64,000 nt of DNA, from positions 1-64,000 of the forward strand of contig CAJQUW010011506.1 in assembly GCA_907163375.1 (NCBI GenBank), written 5' to 3'. The translations under genes and the position numbers were made by a program. A model generated the notes under the pieces. It was not told where the DNA came from, ran no database searches, and saw only the letters and a program-made list of their open reading frames with translations. The stretch comes from Prostheceraeus crozeri (Eukaryota > Platyhelminthes > Polycladida > Euryleptidae). This document shows, one piece after another, positions 12,301 to 27,300 of the stretch (the stretch's first letter is position 1; each line of letters begins with the position of its first letter).

Positions 12301-15300
12301 AAAATTACGTGATGCCTAGTAACAAAACTAACCGACTTATTGGTATGGACTGTGAGCAATATTCTGAAATGATAGATGCCAACAAGGTTCAATATGAATC
12401 TACGTCATTAGTTCAGTCTGAAACTAATCAAGCCAAATTCAATAAAGTGATTACACGTATTTCGTCCAAATATCCAACTGCTGGAAACTCCTACAATTTC
12501 ATACTTCCAGCACGTGTAGTGAGCCAATACCCAGTTCTTTATGCTGCTTTCCGAAGGACCATAAAGATGGACCACTTAAAGGAAGACCTATTGTTGCAGC
12601 AGTGGACACTCCAAGTAGAAAATTATCTATTACAGATTGTTTCATAAAAAATGGATCACCCTTAAACATCGCCTTAACTTCAACTTTGTCTAACTCCGCC
12701 AAACTTGAACGAATTTCCCTAGAAATCGTCACCTTATCAGAGACGCTCTCTGATAACATTAAAATGGAATCGGAGAAAAAATGTAAAGAAAATTTAAAAT
12801 TTAATGGATACACTAATAAGGATTTGAGTGTATCTGATAGAAATACCCAAAAAAATAAAACTAGTAAAATCAACGATGATAAAAAAAGCATTTTGAAGTT
12901 ACCGTTTATAAGCGACAGTCTTAATCGGAAAATTAATTATCAAATAAGAAAACATAGGTTGAATGTCCGTCTCGTCAGTACGGGCAACAAAAAACTGCGT
13001 AATGTTTTGAAGAAAAAAGGCAAAAAAAGTAAACACAATGATTGTAGAATATGCAACAAGCTATCCCAAAATCATAACTGTGAGACATCGTGTGTTGTAT
13101 ATCAATTCTCTTGTAGAAAGTGTGGTGATAAATATATAGGCAAAACTGCTAGACCATTCTACATTAGATACAACGAACACAGTCTCAGTATTCGTAATAA
13201 AAATGATCTAAGTGCTTTGTCTGAACACAGTAAGACCTGTCTTGTTAACGGTTCGATTGATGATTTTGATGTTGAATTTCTTCGCTGCTTAAATGATCCT
13301 GTTGAAACAAGCGTGGTGGAATCGCGATTAATCAATAAGTGCCATCCTAAAATGAACAGACGTCATGAAACAACCGGAGCTATACTGCGTATCTAACGAG
13401 CCAATTTAGACAGTGTCATTTTATTGCTGCCTTGCCTTGAGAAAGGGTCTGGACCCGAAACGTCGGCTGTGTACATATTTTTTATTCGTAATTATTTGTG
13501 GCATTAAATTACTCGGGAGAGAAAGCTGATTTTTTTCACATCATTGATTCAAATGAACAATAACGAGATCGCATTCACAAAAGGCAAAGTGTCAACCTTG
13601 CCAGAACTAGGGTTTTCTTTGCGAGCTACAAGCAAGCGACAAAATGTCCCTTACACAAATGTGCATCGATGGCATAATGGTGATTTTCGACTCTGTCGTA
13701 AAGAGGGCTCTGGCCGTCCACGCAAAACATCCAAACGTAGAGACCGCCTAATTTTGAGATTTGTTAAAGTTGATCCAAGTCTCTCGTTAACTGAGATGGC
13801 TGCACTAGTCTCGTCTATTTCTAAGTCCACTATTCGTACAAGACTTATTGAGTCGAATTTCAAGAGCTGTAAGAGGCCCTCTCAGATCGAATTATCAGAT
13901 CAGCATACAAAAAGACGTCTCAGATGGGCAATGAGTCATTGTCACTGGCGAAATCAATGGGATCGGGTTGTCTGGTTTGATGAGGCATCAGTCCGTCTGA
14001 AGGATAGTGATGGTCGATTGAGATTGTGGATAAAATCTGATCAGGAAATTCCGAGACATCTACATCGCCCCCGGGTACAAGGTGGTGCGACTCTACTGAT
14101 TTAGGCTGGCATTTGGACCAATGGCCAAATGACAGATCAACTTGGTGATCCATCGACTTGGTTATTTATGGATGATAATGCTACGTGTCACAGGAGTAGT
14201 AGAGTCAACTTATGCAAGTCTGAATTAGGGCTTAGGACATTATCTTGGCCAGCTCGTTCTCCTGATCTGAATCAGATAGAAAATGTATGGAGTATTCTAA
14301 AACGTAACGTTCGTCGTTCACTGCTACCTACAGATGGCGTATCACAACTTACGTCACTGTTAAAAAGAGAGTGGAGAAAGTTAGATCAGTCAAAAATCAA
14401 CGATATCATCGAATCAATGCCTAGACGAATTGGTAATGTCATTGACAATAAGGGTAGGGCCACAAAATATTAGCTTCTTAAGAACCGTTACTGTATCATA
14501 GCTTATCAGATTATATAAGGACATTTAAATATATTAGGGACATGAAATAACATGAAAAATGCTTTCTGTATCATACTTATGTTTTATTTAGTCAAATTTT
14601 AGGATGATCCACTTTTTATGAAACGAACTGTAGTCTTGCTCACGTTTTCAATAAACTTCTTCATCATATCCCTGCTCATCTAAAATCTTCTTATGATTTT
14701 AAGCAGTTCTTAGATAGCGAGTCCATACCTGATGGCCAGTAGTGGCGTCTTTAGATGTAGATAATCTGTATGGATCAATCCCGTTAGATGGTCCATTTGA
14801 TGCTATTTCTATTGCCACAGAATTTTTTGAACTATATAAGCATGAAACTATTTTGTCCGACCTCTGTGTTGATGATATGCGTGACTTGATCAAACTTTGT
14901 ATAAAGTCAGATACTATTTGTATTAACATGTCAGCGTATAAACAAAATAAGGGCCTTGCCATGGGGAATAATCTTGCCCCGGACTTGGCAATTATTTATA
15001 TGCACTTCGTAGAGAGTCGTATTTGCACAAATCAGAATATCCTGTTGTGGAAACGATGCATAGATGATGATTTTCATTGTTTATTTCAATTTTTCTGTTT
15101 CTGAGCTTATGGACTTAGTCAATGATGTCAATCCTTTTATTAGATTCACGTATGAGGGCATGAATGAGTCCAAACTCCCTTTTTTAGATATGTCTGTGAT
15201 GAATGCTAATAACAGTTTTCAGACTGGGCTTTTCATAAAGCCTTAACATTCTGGTTGTATTCTTCCCTGGACTTCACATCATCCGGTACAGTTCAAGATG

Positions 15301-18300
15301 AGAATGGCTTCAAATGAATTTTTACGAGCTATTAGACTGAGCTCTCCGCAATTTCTTCAGTCCAGCCTAGTTTTGGTTGAGAATAGACTCATTCAAAATG
15401 GTTTTCCATTCCGCATTATCAAACGTGCAAGAACTCGTGCTTTTTCGTTCAAATCTGAGGAGGCTCGTCGTGAACAGTCAGCTCGCAAGACTTTTTTAAC
15501 TTTGCCTTTTGTAAATGATGTTTTTTCTAGAAAATGTAATTCTTTAATTCGTAGGACTGGTTTAGCTGATATTGTGAATATTAATTTTCGTTCTCGTAAA
15601 CTAAGTAATCTTGTTTGTAGTAAGCCTCGTTTAGATCTTTGCCCCTCGAATTGTAATACTTGTGCGTGTTCAACTCGTCCCAAGCTTTGTTATGTCAAGG
15701 GTATTGTTTATCTAATTAAGTGCAAAATTTGTGATGCTGAATATGTTGGTGAATCGGGCCGGACAATTCGTTCTCTCATTCTTGAGCATTGTTCTCGAGC
15801 CTCCTCAGCTGTCTATGTCCATGTATTATCTCACGGTTCTACAGATAGTGTGATTGACAGCACTAATTGGTCTGTCATGCACCGCGGCCACAGAATTAGA
15901 TTGTTTAACTGTATTACTTCGCACAATCTGACGTGTTTATCGCTGAATTGCCTGCTCATTGTTCGATTGCTATGGTATTATGTCAGCAGATTGTGCCATT
16001 TCATTAACGTTACATGTTCCAATGTTTCCTTTCTAGTCAAACAGAAGAAGAGACGATCTGTCTAATTCTGTGACCGCGGCTTATGTTCCACAACTACCAG
16101 ACAAAGAGTAGAGTTCAAAGAAATTCAACAGCGTCACCCATTGATTAATAGTTTCCTGACTTCATAAGTGATTGTGTCTCGAGAAAGTCGACCGCCGAAA
16201 CGTTGACAGACTGTTTTATTTGTACATACTTACTTATATTTTAATTATACGGTCGTGAAACATTTTCTTCTTTTTCTTGAAATAACTAAACCGACCGATG
16301 AACATCATCAAAGAATGCATTTTCCAGAGAAATTAAAAGACCAAGAAGTATGAGACCTATGACCACAGAATTAGACAGGTCGTCTCTTCTTCCGTTTCAC
16401 TAGAAACATTGGAACATGTAACGCTAATGAAATGGCACAATCTGATGACATCACAGAATTAGATTTTTAAGCGCATCACTTTGCTAGAAGTGCAAACTGA
16501 TTCAAACAGATGGCACATGCAGGAACTTACTAAGTGGGCAAAAAGACATTTTTAATACCTTACAGAGATAGGAAAAATAGTCGTGCGTCGCTTGCGGATT
16601 ACTCTGAATTCCTTCAAAATGCTCCGATCGCCACGACTCCTTCAGATTCGAAGAATTCAGATCATTGCGCAAAAGTTTCCTCGATAATGTTAGGTCCTCC
16701 GATCATTTTAAAAAAAGTTAGCAGGCGCATGAAAAAATGTTCACAAACTTCTCTGTAGAACTTGACATCGTCTGTTACTCTTTGCTGTGTGATCCGGTTG
16801 ACAACAGTCATTGAAACTTAGCACAATTTGGCGTGTTTAATGTTGAACTGGCTGCTCATTGTTCGATTGCTATGGTATTTAGTCAGCAGATTGTGCCATT
16901 TCATTTAGGTCACATGTTCCAATGTTTCCCTTCTAGTCAAACGGAAGAAGAGACGACCTGTATAATTCTGTGGCTGACATGGTACCATAGCAATCGAAAA
17001 ATGAGCAGCCAGTTCAACATTAAACACGTCAAATTCTGCGATGTCTCAGTGACTGTTATCAACCGGATCACACAGCAAAGAGTAACAGACGATTTCAAGT
17101 TCTACAGAGAACGTTTTTTTCGTGCGCCTGCTAACTTTTTTAATAATAATCTGAGGGCCCAACATTATCGAGAAAACCTTTGAGCAATGATCTGAATTCG
17201 TCGAATCTGAAGGAATCGTGACGATCGCAGCATTTCAGAGCATTTCAGAGAAGGAATTCAGAGCAATCCGCAAGCGACGCACGACTATTTTCCCTATCTC
17301 TGCAAGGCATCAAAAATGTCTTTTTGCCCACTTAGTAAGTTCCTGCTTGTGCCATCGTTTTGAATCAGTTTGCACTTCTAGCAAAGTGAAACGATTAAAC
17401 AATCTAATTCTGTGCCTATGACAGATAACTTCCTGGCATTAAGTTTGAAAATACTTGTAGCTTTTTGCTTGTTGGTTGATATTTGTGAGGCGCACTTTTG
17501 AGTACACCTAGAGACAATTGTTAAAAAAGTTGATGCATCATCTCGCCAAAGCACTGCCAAAATTGAGTTGATCTTAAAAAACGGACCACCTCAATTATGT
17601 CAAACTTCAATCGATTCTCCTGCTTTTCAATTTCTTGTTACATTGACATGCCGTACACAATTCGAGAGCTTATGTTCTCAGCTTTTCAATGAGCTATTAT
17701 ATATTTGCATCCATCATTGTTCACGGTGGACAGAGGTCAAAATGTGAAAATCGCCACTTTCAAAAATCTCAAATTTTCGATATGGATGCATGTCTGCATG
17801 ATAATGAATCAAACACGAGGTGAAAGGGCTTTCTCTGAGCATTCTTCTGATGTATTACTCGTCGAAATCGGTGTACTTTTAGAGAAGTTATGATGTTCCA
17901 AATTTATTCCATAATTTGTTGTTTCTGAATGTTGTTGAAAAGTAGTTTACATCTTGTCATTTTCACGCTTTCAGTATCTATGGTGTCTATCTAGACGTCT
18001 CTACACATTCAAATCAAATTGTTGGATGACACAGATACGTTGTAAACAAGGTTTCTATTCGGTTGAAAGTTTCTATTCAACTTCAACAATATATGAAAGC
18101 TAGAAAATATCAAAATGCTAGAAGCTTCAAAATAAAAAATAAAAAATTAAGCTTTGAAATCTTAAAAAAAGTGCTACTCAAAGAAGCTGTAGCCCGTCAC
18201 TGGGCCACCTCAAGTTCACGAACTGCTTTAAAATTAAGACTTTAAACAGTTTTCATAAGCGCAGTGAAAATGTGCAGTCAGTCGATGCTGTGTCTCAGGA

Positions 18301-21300
18301 CAACATTCGGTTTTTAACAAAAGAAGGTCATCTCTGGTACTACGTCTAAAACATTAGATAGAATGTTATGCGGTGCAAAACGCAGTCCAAATGATGCCAG
18401 ACTCAGGGAAGGCGTATGATAATCTCAACTTCCTTTCAATTCTACAATCACTGCAGAAGAGATTATCAACTGATTAAATAAATCATAGTGCTGCATGATG
18501 ATGGACTGCTTTGCTTATCTTGTATACCGATTGGACCACTAACCATTCACTCACCATTTTCGAAGGTTAGTAGTAATTAAATAAATGACATAACTTTCAG
18601 CAGACTGATGTGGTAGGTTTCTCTGCATATGGTGATAAAATCACGACAGCATAAATGTAGGTGTAAACTCTAGCTTCAGTTTCTCAATGAAATAGCCGGG
18701 TCTTTTCAAGACTGACAGCAGCACGAAAACTCAGGTCCATTTACAAATCTGCTGGGGGATAGCAAAGACGTTACAGATTTGCATTCAATTAGAAATAAGA
18801 AAATAATCTGAAAATTTCTGCATTTTCTTGATGACAGAGCACAAGACTGGAGACAGTATACTAACAAATTCGTTCATGCAAATATACATGGGACACGCAA
18901 TGCATTTTTACACAATTACATTTTCATAGTATTTTTCAAAAACTTTGCAGCGCAAAACGTAGAATATGAAATGCATCACATAAAGTATTATGCTACCTGT
19001 GTAAAGCATTCTCATGAATGACAGCTGCTACTTTTCCGTCTAGTAGTTGCCTTGACATTCACGAAATTGTTATTGTTCTAATTTGCTTAAACATGATATG
19101 TTCACCGCAATTTGTGATGTAATAGAACTATACATATTTATCCAATTCCTCAAAATCAGAAGTAAAATTCCAGTCTACATATTTTCAAAATCTCCCTTAC
19201 CTTAGCCAACCTAATCACTGCTTCCAGATGATGGATTTCTAAGATGTAGGAAAGTATTCATTACGATTCCCGTCTCGTTACAGGAAATGATAGTTCCGTT
19301 CATATTCTATTGACATTCATGCCCTTTTAATTCTCGAGACTTTATAGATGTCAGCATGTGCAAACACCATGCTCATCTGTCGAGTTTTTATGATAATAGG
19401 CTACTTAATGATTGTCAGTGGCGTAGCAGACCACCTCAGATGAGGTAATCTGAGTCCAATGAAAGAACCGGGAAAAGAACGTAGGCCTACATGTAAATTC
19501 CAAGTCAATTTTTAGTCCTTTAGGCGCATTGCTCAAAATATATTTTTTATTATTATAATTTAAAGAGCAAAATCAATTTTCATAACAACTCCATTTCCAC
19601 TTATAGTCATTACCAAAAACAATACAGGTAAATCATAACACTATAACCTGATGTATTTACTTACGATATAACAACTTTACTTGACGATCTTTCATTGAAG
19701 CAAACTTGTCGATAATTGTGTCAACGAACGAACACTCTCCTGATAAGTGTTTGAGAAGAGAAGTTTCGATGCTTAAAAATACCAGTTGTTTCATGCGTTC
19801 TTGAGTCATGGTGGAACGCAGGTAGGTCTTGATTCGCCGAAGCACACTGAAGGTTCTTTCACATGTCACCGATGTTAGAGCAATTGTTTGTGAAGCCATT
19901 AATGCTTTAGAGACAAGAGGTAGAGCGTCACACAAATCCAAGGAATGCATTTGTTTAAGAAGGTAGAAGGATCATTTGCTTCTCCAAGTGCCACTCGCAA
20001 ATCTGAATCAGTGAATAGAATGTGTAATTCGTTGCGCAACTTCTCTTCTTCTTCTTGAACTAAATCTGGGTGATGTTTCTTCAGTTCATTCACAAGTCGT
20101 ACAACTTCAAATGCATCAGCTTTCAGTACATCAAATCTCGATGGCTGAAATAGTTTTATCCACTGAAGACTTTCGATGTTTTCAAATCGTTGGTCTAACT
20201 GAAAAATTAGTGTATCGATGATTTCGTACATTAATCGCTTAAGTTTATCCTTCAATTGGGATGACGAAGATGATGGCTTAGGCCTACTTGGAGTGTAACC
20301 GCTGTCACGGAGATGTTGCTCGTTGATTTGTGGGACTCTCTTTTCATGATTAAAAAAGTAAGGCTCATATTGCTTCGCTTCCTCGACGAACGTTTGAAAG
20401 GAAACTTCAGAGCGTAGTTCACACAAGTTTGCACGATAGTCTGCTACCTTCGAAGATATTTCAGCTGGATCAATCATCAAACCTTGAAGATACATTGTCA
20501 TCAAGTCGGATAATGCGAAAACATTACGAAAAAAGAATAAGAGAAACACATTCTCACAATATCCCAATTGATATCGCAATCCTTTCGATTCAGCGCGGGT
20601 GTAGCAATCAATTGAGCAAGCAAGGACTCCGAAGAAATATTTCTAAAACATTGAAAATTTCACAATACTTAGAAGAAATAGCACAGACAGATTTTCCTCT
20701 CGTCAACCAACGCGTAGTTGACGCAAGAGGCAATGGACTGGATAACATAGAAGCACGTTTTGGTGAAGCGCGAAAAAATGTTGTCAAATTTTGCAATAAT
20801 CCGAAAAATATTGATAACAACGGAATATTCTTACTGACACTTTGTGCTACTAATGCCCATTTGTGTGCATAACAATGAACGAAGTTTGCTGAGGGCCAAA
20901 TCTCCTTGATCTTAGTTTGCACTGAATTGTGCTTACCCATCATGTTACTTGCACCGTCGTATGACTGGCCGATCACTGAAGTATTTTTGGTTACACCAAC
21001 GGACTCAAGACTTTCACATATTACACAGGCAAGATTGTTAGCTGATCTGTCTGCTGACACATTGACAAGGTCAATCAGATGTTCGAAGACCGATCCATTG
21101 TGAACAAGTCGGACACTGACAGCCATTTGACTTGTATTTGAAATGTCCGTTGTATCGTCAGCAATTATAGATATAAAAGGAGCACCTTTGATTCGATTCT
21201 CGATTTCACCGCGAACCTGATCATACAAACACTTAATCAAGTCGTTTTGAATATCAGGTGATAATCCTGAAAATGGGAGACTGTGATCAGGAGAGACACA

Positions 21301-24300
21301 ATTTTTAATCAGCGGATCAGAACTAAATTCACTGAGGAGCTTAATCAATTCAATGAAATTTCCACGATTTGGACTGTCATTGCTCTCTGAATTACCTCTA
21401 AAAGAAAGGCCTTGGCAAACAAGGAAAAGAGCGGCTTTAATATGATGTCGCATCATTTCTCTGTTCTTCCTCACTTCCTCGTTGTGCATATTTCTCAAAG
21501 TTTTGAACTCCTCATTTAACATTTCATCGATCCTTACTTTGCCAATAAGTTTAAGAGAGGTGATCGCAGCCAGATGCGTAGGAGAATTTATATGTCTCTT
21601 CACATGATTAGAGAAATTCGCCAAGTCGAGTAATCCTCTCGTCGATGAAAACACTGTCGTTTTTTGTTTTAACGGTTAAAATATAGCAGGCAGAAAAATG
21701 TCTTTCTAATGGGGCAACCAGTCAGCCATTCGTATTTTTGATATTGCACACTAAGATTGCACTTTCTCCTTCCTTCAAAGGTGAAAATCGCTTATCTCTT
21801 CCTTTAGTTTTTAGTTCTATTTTCTTTGCGTAGGATAAAGGAGAATTTTGTAAATTTATCAATTCCTCGACAGTTGCCAAGATATGAGTACTTCTCCGTT
21901 ATAAGTAGCGATGTAATTGAGTAATAGCGAAGACCGGAGAGGGTGGTTACACTCTGCTAGCAGATATTGATTCTAGAATATCAGACAGCAGACTCATGGC
22001 AGGAGGGCGACGCAGAGAGGAGACGTTTCATTACAATGTTTGCTGCATCCAGACCAATCAGAGGCGCGCTATTGATAACTCTACTGCTGTACAGGTGTGA
22101 TTCTGTCGCGAGATAGAATACTCGTATCTCTCCGCCTGTGTTAAAGAAGTTTTGTGAATTGGAAAACGGAAACATCGAACAAGATTATATGACCTTCATG
22201 TTAATCAAAATCCTATCATCACATATTTGTAATTTCATTTTCGTTTGTAAATTCCGGTGTATTCTCAGATTATTAGAATACTATAGGCGCTACGCCCCTG
22301 ATGATTGTACGTGCCACACGATAATGCTACCATGCATTTCCTGTAAAATTGCTATTATATGAGGAACTGCCTTTAAGATGAAACATATTATGTTGAATAC
22401 AATGTAAATTGAAAGTTATACATGTAATTATATAGATAATGCCATATTATCTTCTAATAGTTGCGGCCAAATTATAAAGAAAATCAATTAACTGTGGAAC
22501 GTTCGTTTATGAATTCCAATTCTTCACGAATAAATAGGAGTGATTCAGATTGGAAGGAATTATTGTTATGTGCTATCTACAAAATTCAGACGCTATACCT
22601 GAGGGTCAGAATAGGAAAAGGTCATGTTGAGCGTCACATCAGCGCTCGAAATCATCATGTCGCGTGAAGAACCCAGGAAATTCCTGTCTTAGTCGGAAAA
22701 GTCCATGAAGTAAAGTAAACAACATTTTGAAAAAATCCTCATGAAATGAAATAATTTCGAACCCCGAAATCGGGTTCCTGCATTTCACTGTCTCGGGAAG
22801 ACATCTACACACGTCGCTTTCATTAGGATGTCAACTTTAAGCATGTTGTTGAAAATATGAGTATCTAACTGGGTTTACAGATGCAAGATAATACAATAAT
22901 TGATATTTCACGAACCCGGAAATCTTAATCATGTGCATGAAAAACAGTGAATTAAAAACTCACTGCAACCAGGTAAATTATCGTCAAATCCAATTGCTTT
23001 CAGCACTAAATATCTCCCGCTCACTATTTGTACTAGGACTGAGCACGGTGCCATGTCCGAATTTCAACCAATTTGATATTTTACTGTATAGTTCCAAGAA
23101 TAATTGATTCATTTTTGTCTCCTCTCTTAGTCACAGTAAATACGGAGGGGAAGACATTTTAAGTATACACCACAATTAATCCAACTAGAACATTATTCAA
23201 ATCTACATCAATTCAATTCAAGCTTTAATTTCTACAGGCTTGCCGTTGGGATTGGGATCACAATTGGGATCCCAATAGTCATTGGGATTGGGTTGGTATT
23301 GGGATGCCAAAAATCCACCCTAATCCCAATATATCCTAATAAGCCCTCTCCCAGCAAAATATACATGTAATCTTTGACACAGTACGCTGCAAATATTTTG
23401 CAACACTGCAATATTTTGTTGTACTGAGCTGTTCATTTTGCTGTGTCTTCAGTCTGACCTTACCTCTCTCAAATTCGAGCATTGAGAGCTCTTAGTTTGA
23501 TTCACACAAATTGACAGTCGGCTTTAGCCCTTCTCTATGACTTTAACTTCCCTAGTTGCTAAAAGTAGTGGCTTCATTCGGAGGCCTTCTTGTGCTCGTG
23601 CTTTGCGCGTGCGTGTGAGGCATTGATTGAAACGTGTAATAGTGTGACGCTGTAGCAGTGTCACACTCCGCAGGAACAATGGCTTGAAAAAGAGCCCGTG
23701 TGGCGAGCTGTTTATTAACACCGTATCATCCGATATAGGCTCAATAAATGCGAAGTGTGTCTGTAGCTCGCACGCATACATATCAGCTATACATGTAGGC
23801 CCCTATAAGCTCTTAGGTGAAGGCAGTCTCGGTGAAAAATCTAGCCATACAGTAGGCCTATTATATACAATTGTGTAAAATCAATTAAAGCCCCTATTAC
23901 TATTAAGGCCAGTATAGTCCTAGGCCTACGACCGTGGACTTCGTCAATTCAAAAAGTAACTCATATGGTAGGCCCAAGCGGTAAGCCCCACTGCAGCTTG
24001 GGGTCAACTTGCGTACGTTTTTAGCTCTAAAGCAGGCCATTGGGATTTCTATTGGGATTGGGATCTATTGGGATCCCAATGGAAATTTTCATTGGGATTG
24101 GGCTGAAAATTCATCCAACGGCAAGCCTGAATTTCTATGTCATGAAAATCACAGCCATATCAGAAAATTGCCGATGCATTTGCTGATGTTGAGAAAAAAG
24201 TGACAAAAATTAGATAACTCAAGTTGATGGTGAATCATTTTTGGCCACGAAATTTCAATTCCCGCAACCTCAGAACGTCAGAATATAATTGTGTATACTG

Positions 24301-27300
24301 CGTACCTTGCCCCTCTTGCCAATGTATATCTTAGCATTCCAGGGCTAAGTACTGTCCGAAAGATTTTTCGGCATCCGCTAACTTTGTAACATCACAAGAG
24401 AGACTGCTTTGTAGACGAGCAATGTCGAGATGGTGACCTCTTTGCATAATAGTTTGCAAATTGCGGCGATACTGTTTCGGATTTTTCTACCTTTCCTGAT
24501 GTTTTGATGGTTTCAAAGATTGCATTTCTTTGATTGCAATCAAGAATGCAATTCAATTCATGCAATGCAATCAAATGCATTTCAAAGATTGAGCATTCCA
24601 TTTTTGTTGCATATCTTAATAATTTCTGTTTTCATCTGGTCATAAAGAATTCCATTAGAACTATCTTCTAGACGTACGGGTCTCGAATAATGAGAGTCAC
24701 TCGCAAACATTAGCAAAATTGAATTAAAAGAGGTATGCCTATGTATGTCTATTTTTTAACTGTCTCTCATTATTAGAAGTTTCCTATTACTTCAAGAATT
24801 CACATCGAATTCCAGAAAATATGAACATTTATTTTAAAAGATCGACTCTAATTTCAAGATTTTAACGTCTTAGGCTAATTGGCTGTCACAGACAGTCAAA
24901 CTCGAAGGAAATTCTATTTCGCCTATTATTTAGTGGGTCCTTCAGAGTACGTTTTGAAATTTGTACTAAATGGTGTGAGTGATTTGAAAATATAAGATAT
25001 CACGCACCCACTAGCAAGTCATAACATCCTTAGTTATGCATGAATTGTACTTAAATGCATTATGTTTGGTACTCACAAGATTCCATATCTTCAAAACATG
25101 AGCACATTCCCGAACTCCATTCTCGGCTTGGCGGCTTCACATTTCCTGGTTGTTGAACGATTACTGTTGTTCCTCCAACCTGTAAATTGTAGGAATGAAC
25201 GAAAAAATATTACGATCCATTAATTTTGTAAGAACATCAACTGAAGTATGACATGTGTTAAAGTGATTCCATAACAGTGAAACATGACACCAAAAAATTT
25301 TTGCATGTTCCTGATTTCAAATTGAAATTGAAGCAGAATTTCTTTAAACTATCGAGTGAGGTTTAAAAAAATGATAAATGCCTTTCAACAATGGCTGCTT
25401 TAAAGACCAGTACGCTCTACAGAGACCGATTTCTGCAAGATGTCATAGATTTCAAGGCATTTTATTGGCGGAATAAGTTATTGATAACATGGTGATTTCC
25501 TTTGGGACAATGCATCATAATTACGGTTTGAAAAACAAGCACGCGCTTGCATGTTTCGAATCATGAATGCGCATATCAATACTTACGGTTACTATGCATC
25601 AATAATTGAATTTAGTTGATGGCTATACACATATGACTTTACATGGATTCTATGCCTTAATTTTGAGCGGGAAAACAATTTGAGTAAATTTTGATAGAAG
25701 ATAATTGATTATTTAAATATAATTTGTAACTGTTTTCAAATGGCCACCAACTGTAATCAAGATGAGCAGCGGGCTTGAAATTGAAAATCAAGGCCAGGAA
25801 ATGAAAACATAGGTCCGAAACACATGAAAACAAATGTTCAGCCTGGTTCCCATTCAAGTGATGGCATCGGGAAGCATTCATTCACACATGCAAAATGTTG
25901 AGTATATAAAATTTCAACATTCTATGCGCGAACCGCTGGCTTTCTACCACCATTTTCTTAAGTAACTACTGTTTTATGGTGAATCTTTGAATGACGTTTT
26001 GCTGCAGAGATGGGAGTCAGTCGTGATTTTTGGCAGTTCGGTCCGACGACCGGCAACCTTCAGTCAGGATGCCGGCCAGCTTTGCACCAGTAGCAAGTCT
26101 AAAAATGCTGATGAGGCTAAAACAATGTAGGACTACAAACTTCAATCAAAATTATTAAGGCCTAGCTAGCATAGGCCTACGGAAAAATCCTCTGCAGGGA
26201 ATAATATTTTCACTTATAGGCTTAATAACATGCCCAGTGCGTTCCACAGATGAGAAGGCAAGAATGATGCAAACCGGCAAAATTTATTCATTCGCCACTT
26301 AGGCAAGCTGTTGTGCGGTCGTCTTGCCGCGCAGCTTCTGTTTGCGGCTTGCTTTCAGCTTTGTTGCTTCTGCTAACTATACTTAACCGCCATCGTGTTA
26401 GTTTCTCCGCCTCAACCTCAGGACCCACCTTGTATTATTGATTACGAACCTCAGCTTCTTGCTACTCTACAGATATTTTACCATGGATATTCATTCATTT
26501 ACATCAAGTGCCTTCTCGCAATTTCCATTTCTCAAGTCATGATCAGACAAAATAGTTGCTTAGTCATCACTCATCGTTGCAACTGCTTATCAATCCCTCG
26601 CTCGCCCTGTACCTAGTGGATACATCGCTTACCGTCTGCTGACCTTTATCTCATCAGTCATCACACAACGTTTTGATCGACTCGCTTGGCAGTGTGCAGT
26701 GTGTTTCCCCTGCATCAATCCAACGACTTCTTGTGACCATGCGCCTGCAACGCGCTTCTGTGTTTTTGTAATTGCACTCACCGAATTACTTTTGTATTGT
26801 GAGCCAAGAAATAAAGATTATTATTATTATTATTATTTTGAAGACCATTTAGACCTACCTGTCAGACTAACAAATTAAATAACAGTTAAGTTAAATTAGC
26901 TTGACTGAGTAATAAAAAGACCTGTTTCAATCGAAGAAATCCCTTGCTTGGTGATAAATTTGCTCATTGCTTCAAATCATAAAGCCGGCCTGAAATACGT
27001 GCCGCTCCGGCCTCGGCCGCCAAGGCCGGTTCCCATCTCTGGGTTTTGCTGAATCATGAATCAGATGTAACCGTTCGCCGGTCTAGCAAATTTCGGACAG
27101 GATGCATCTTCATCATATTCGGATATGTAACAGGTTGACGGCATTCTGGCATGGGTCGCAAGTATGTCATATCAAAATCACGTGCCATATCACAAGTTGA
27201 TCAATGTACTTTCAAACATAACTCTGCAGTGTTGCCATGAAAAGTGCCAACTTCAACTTAAGTGCCTCGGCCGTAACTCTGTTGCAAAAATGCGGATGAA

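Noticed and set aside
12499..12891. 130-residue minus-strand open frame
   Set aside because: It is the antisense shadow of the Penelope coding sequence at 12602-13396.
24505..24595. GCAAT-rich patch as another hAT-like element
   Set aside because: Repeated TTTCAAAGATTG words are visible, but there are no TIRs or target duplication.
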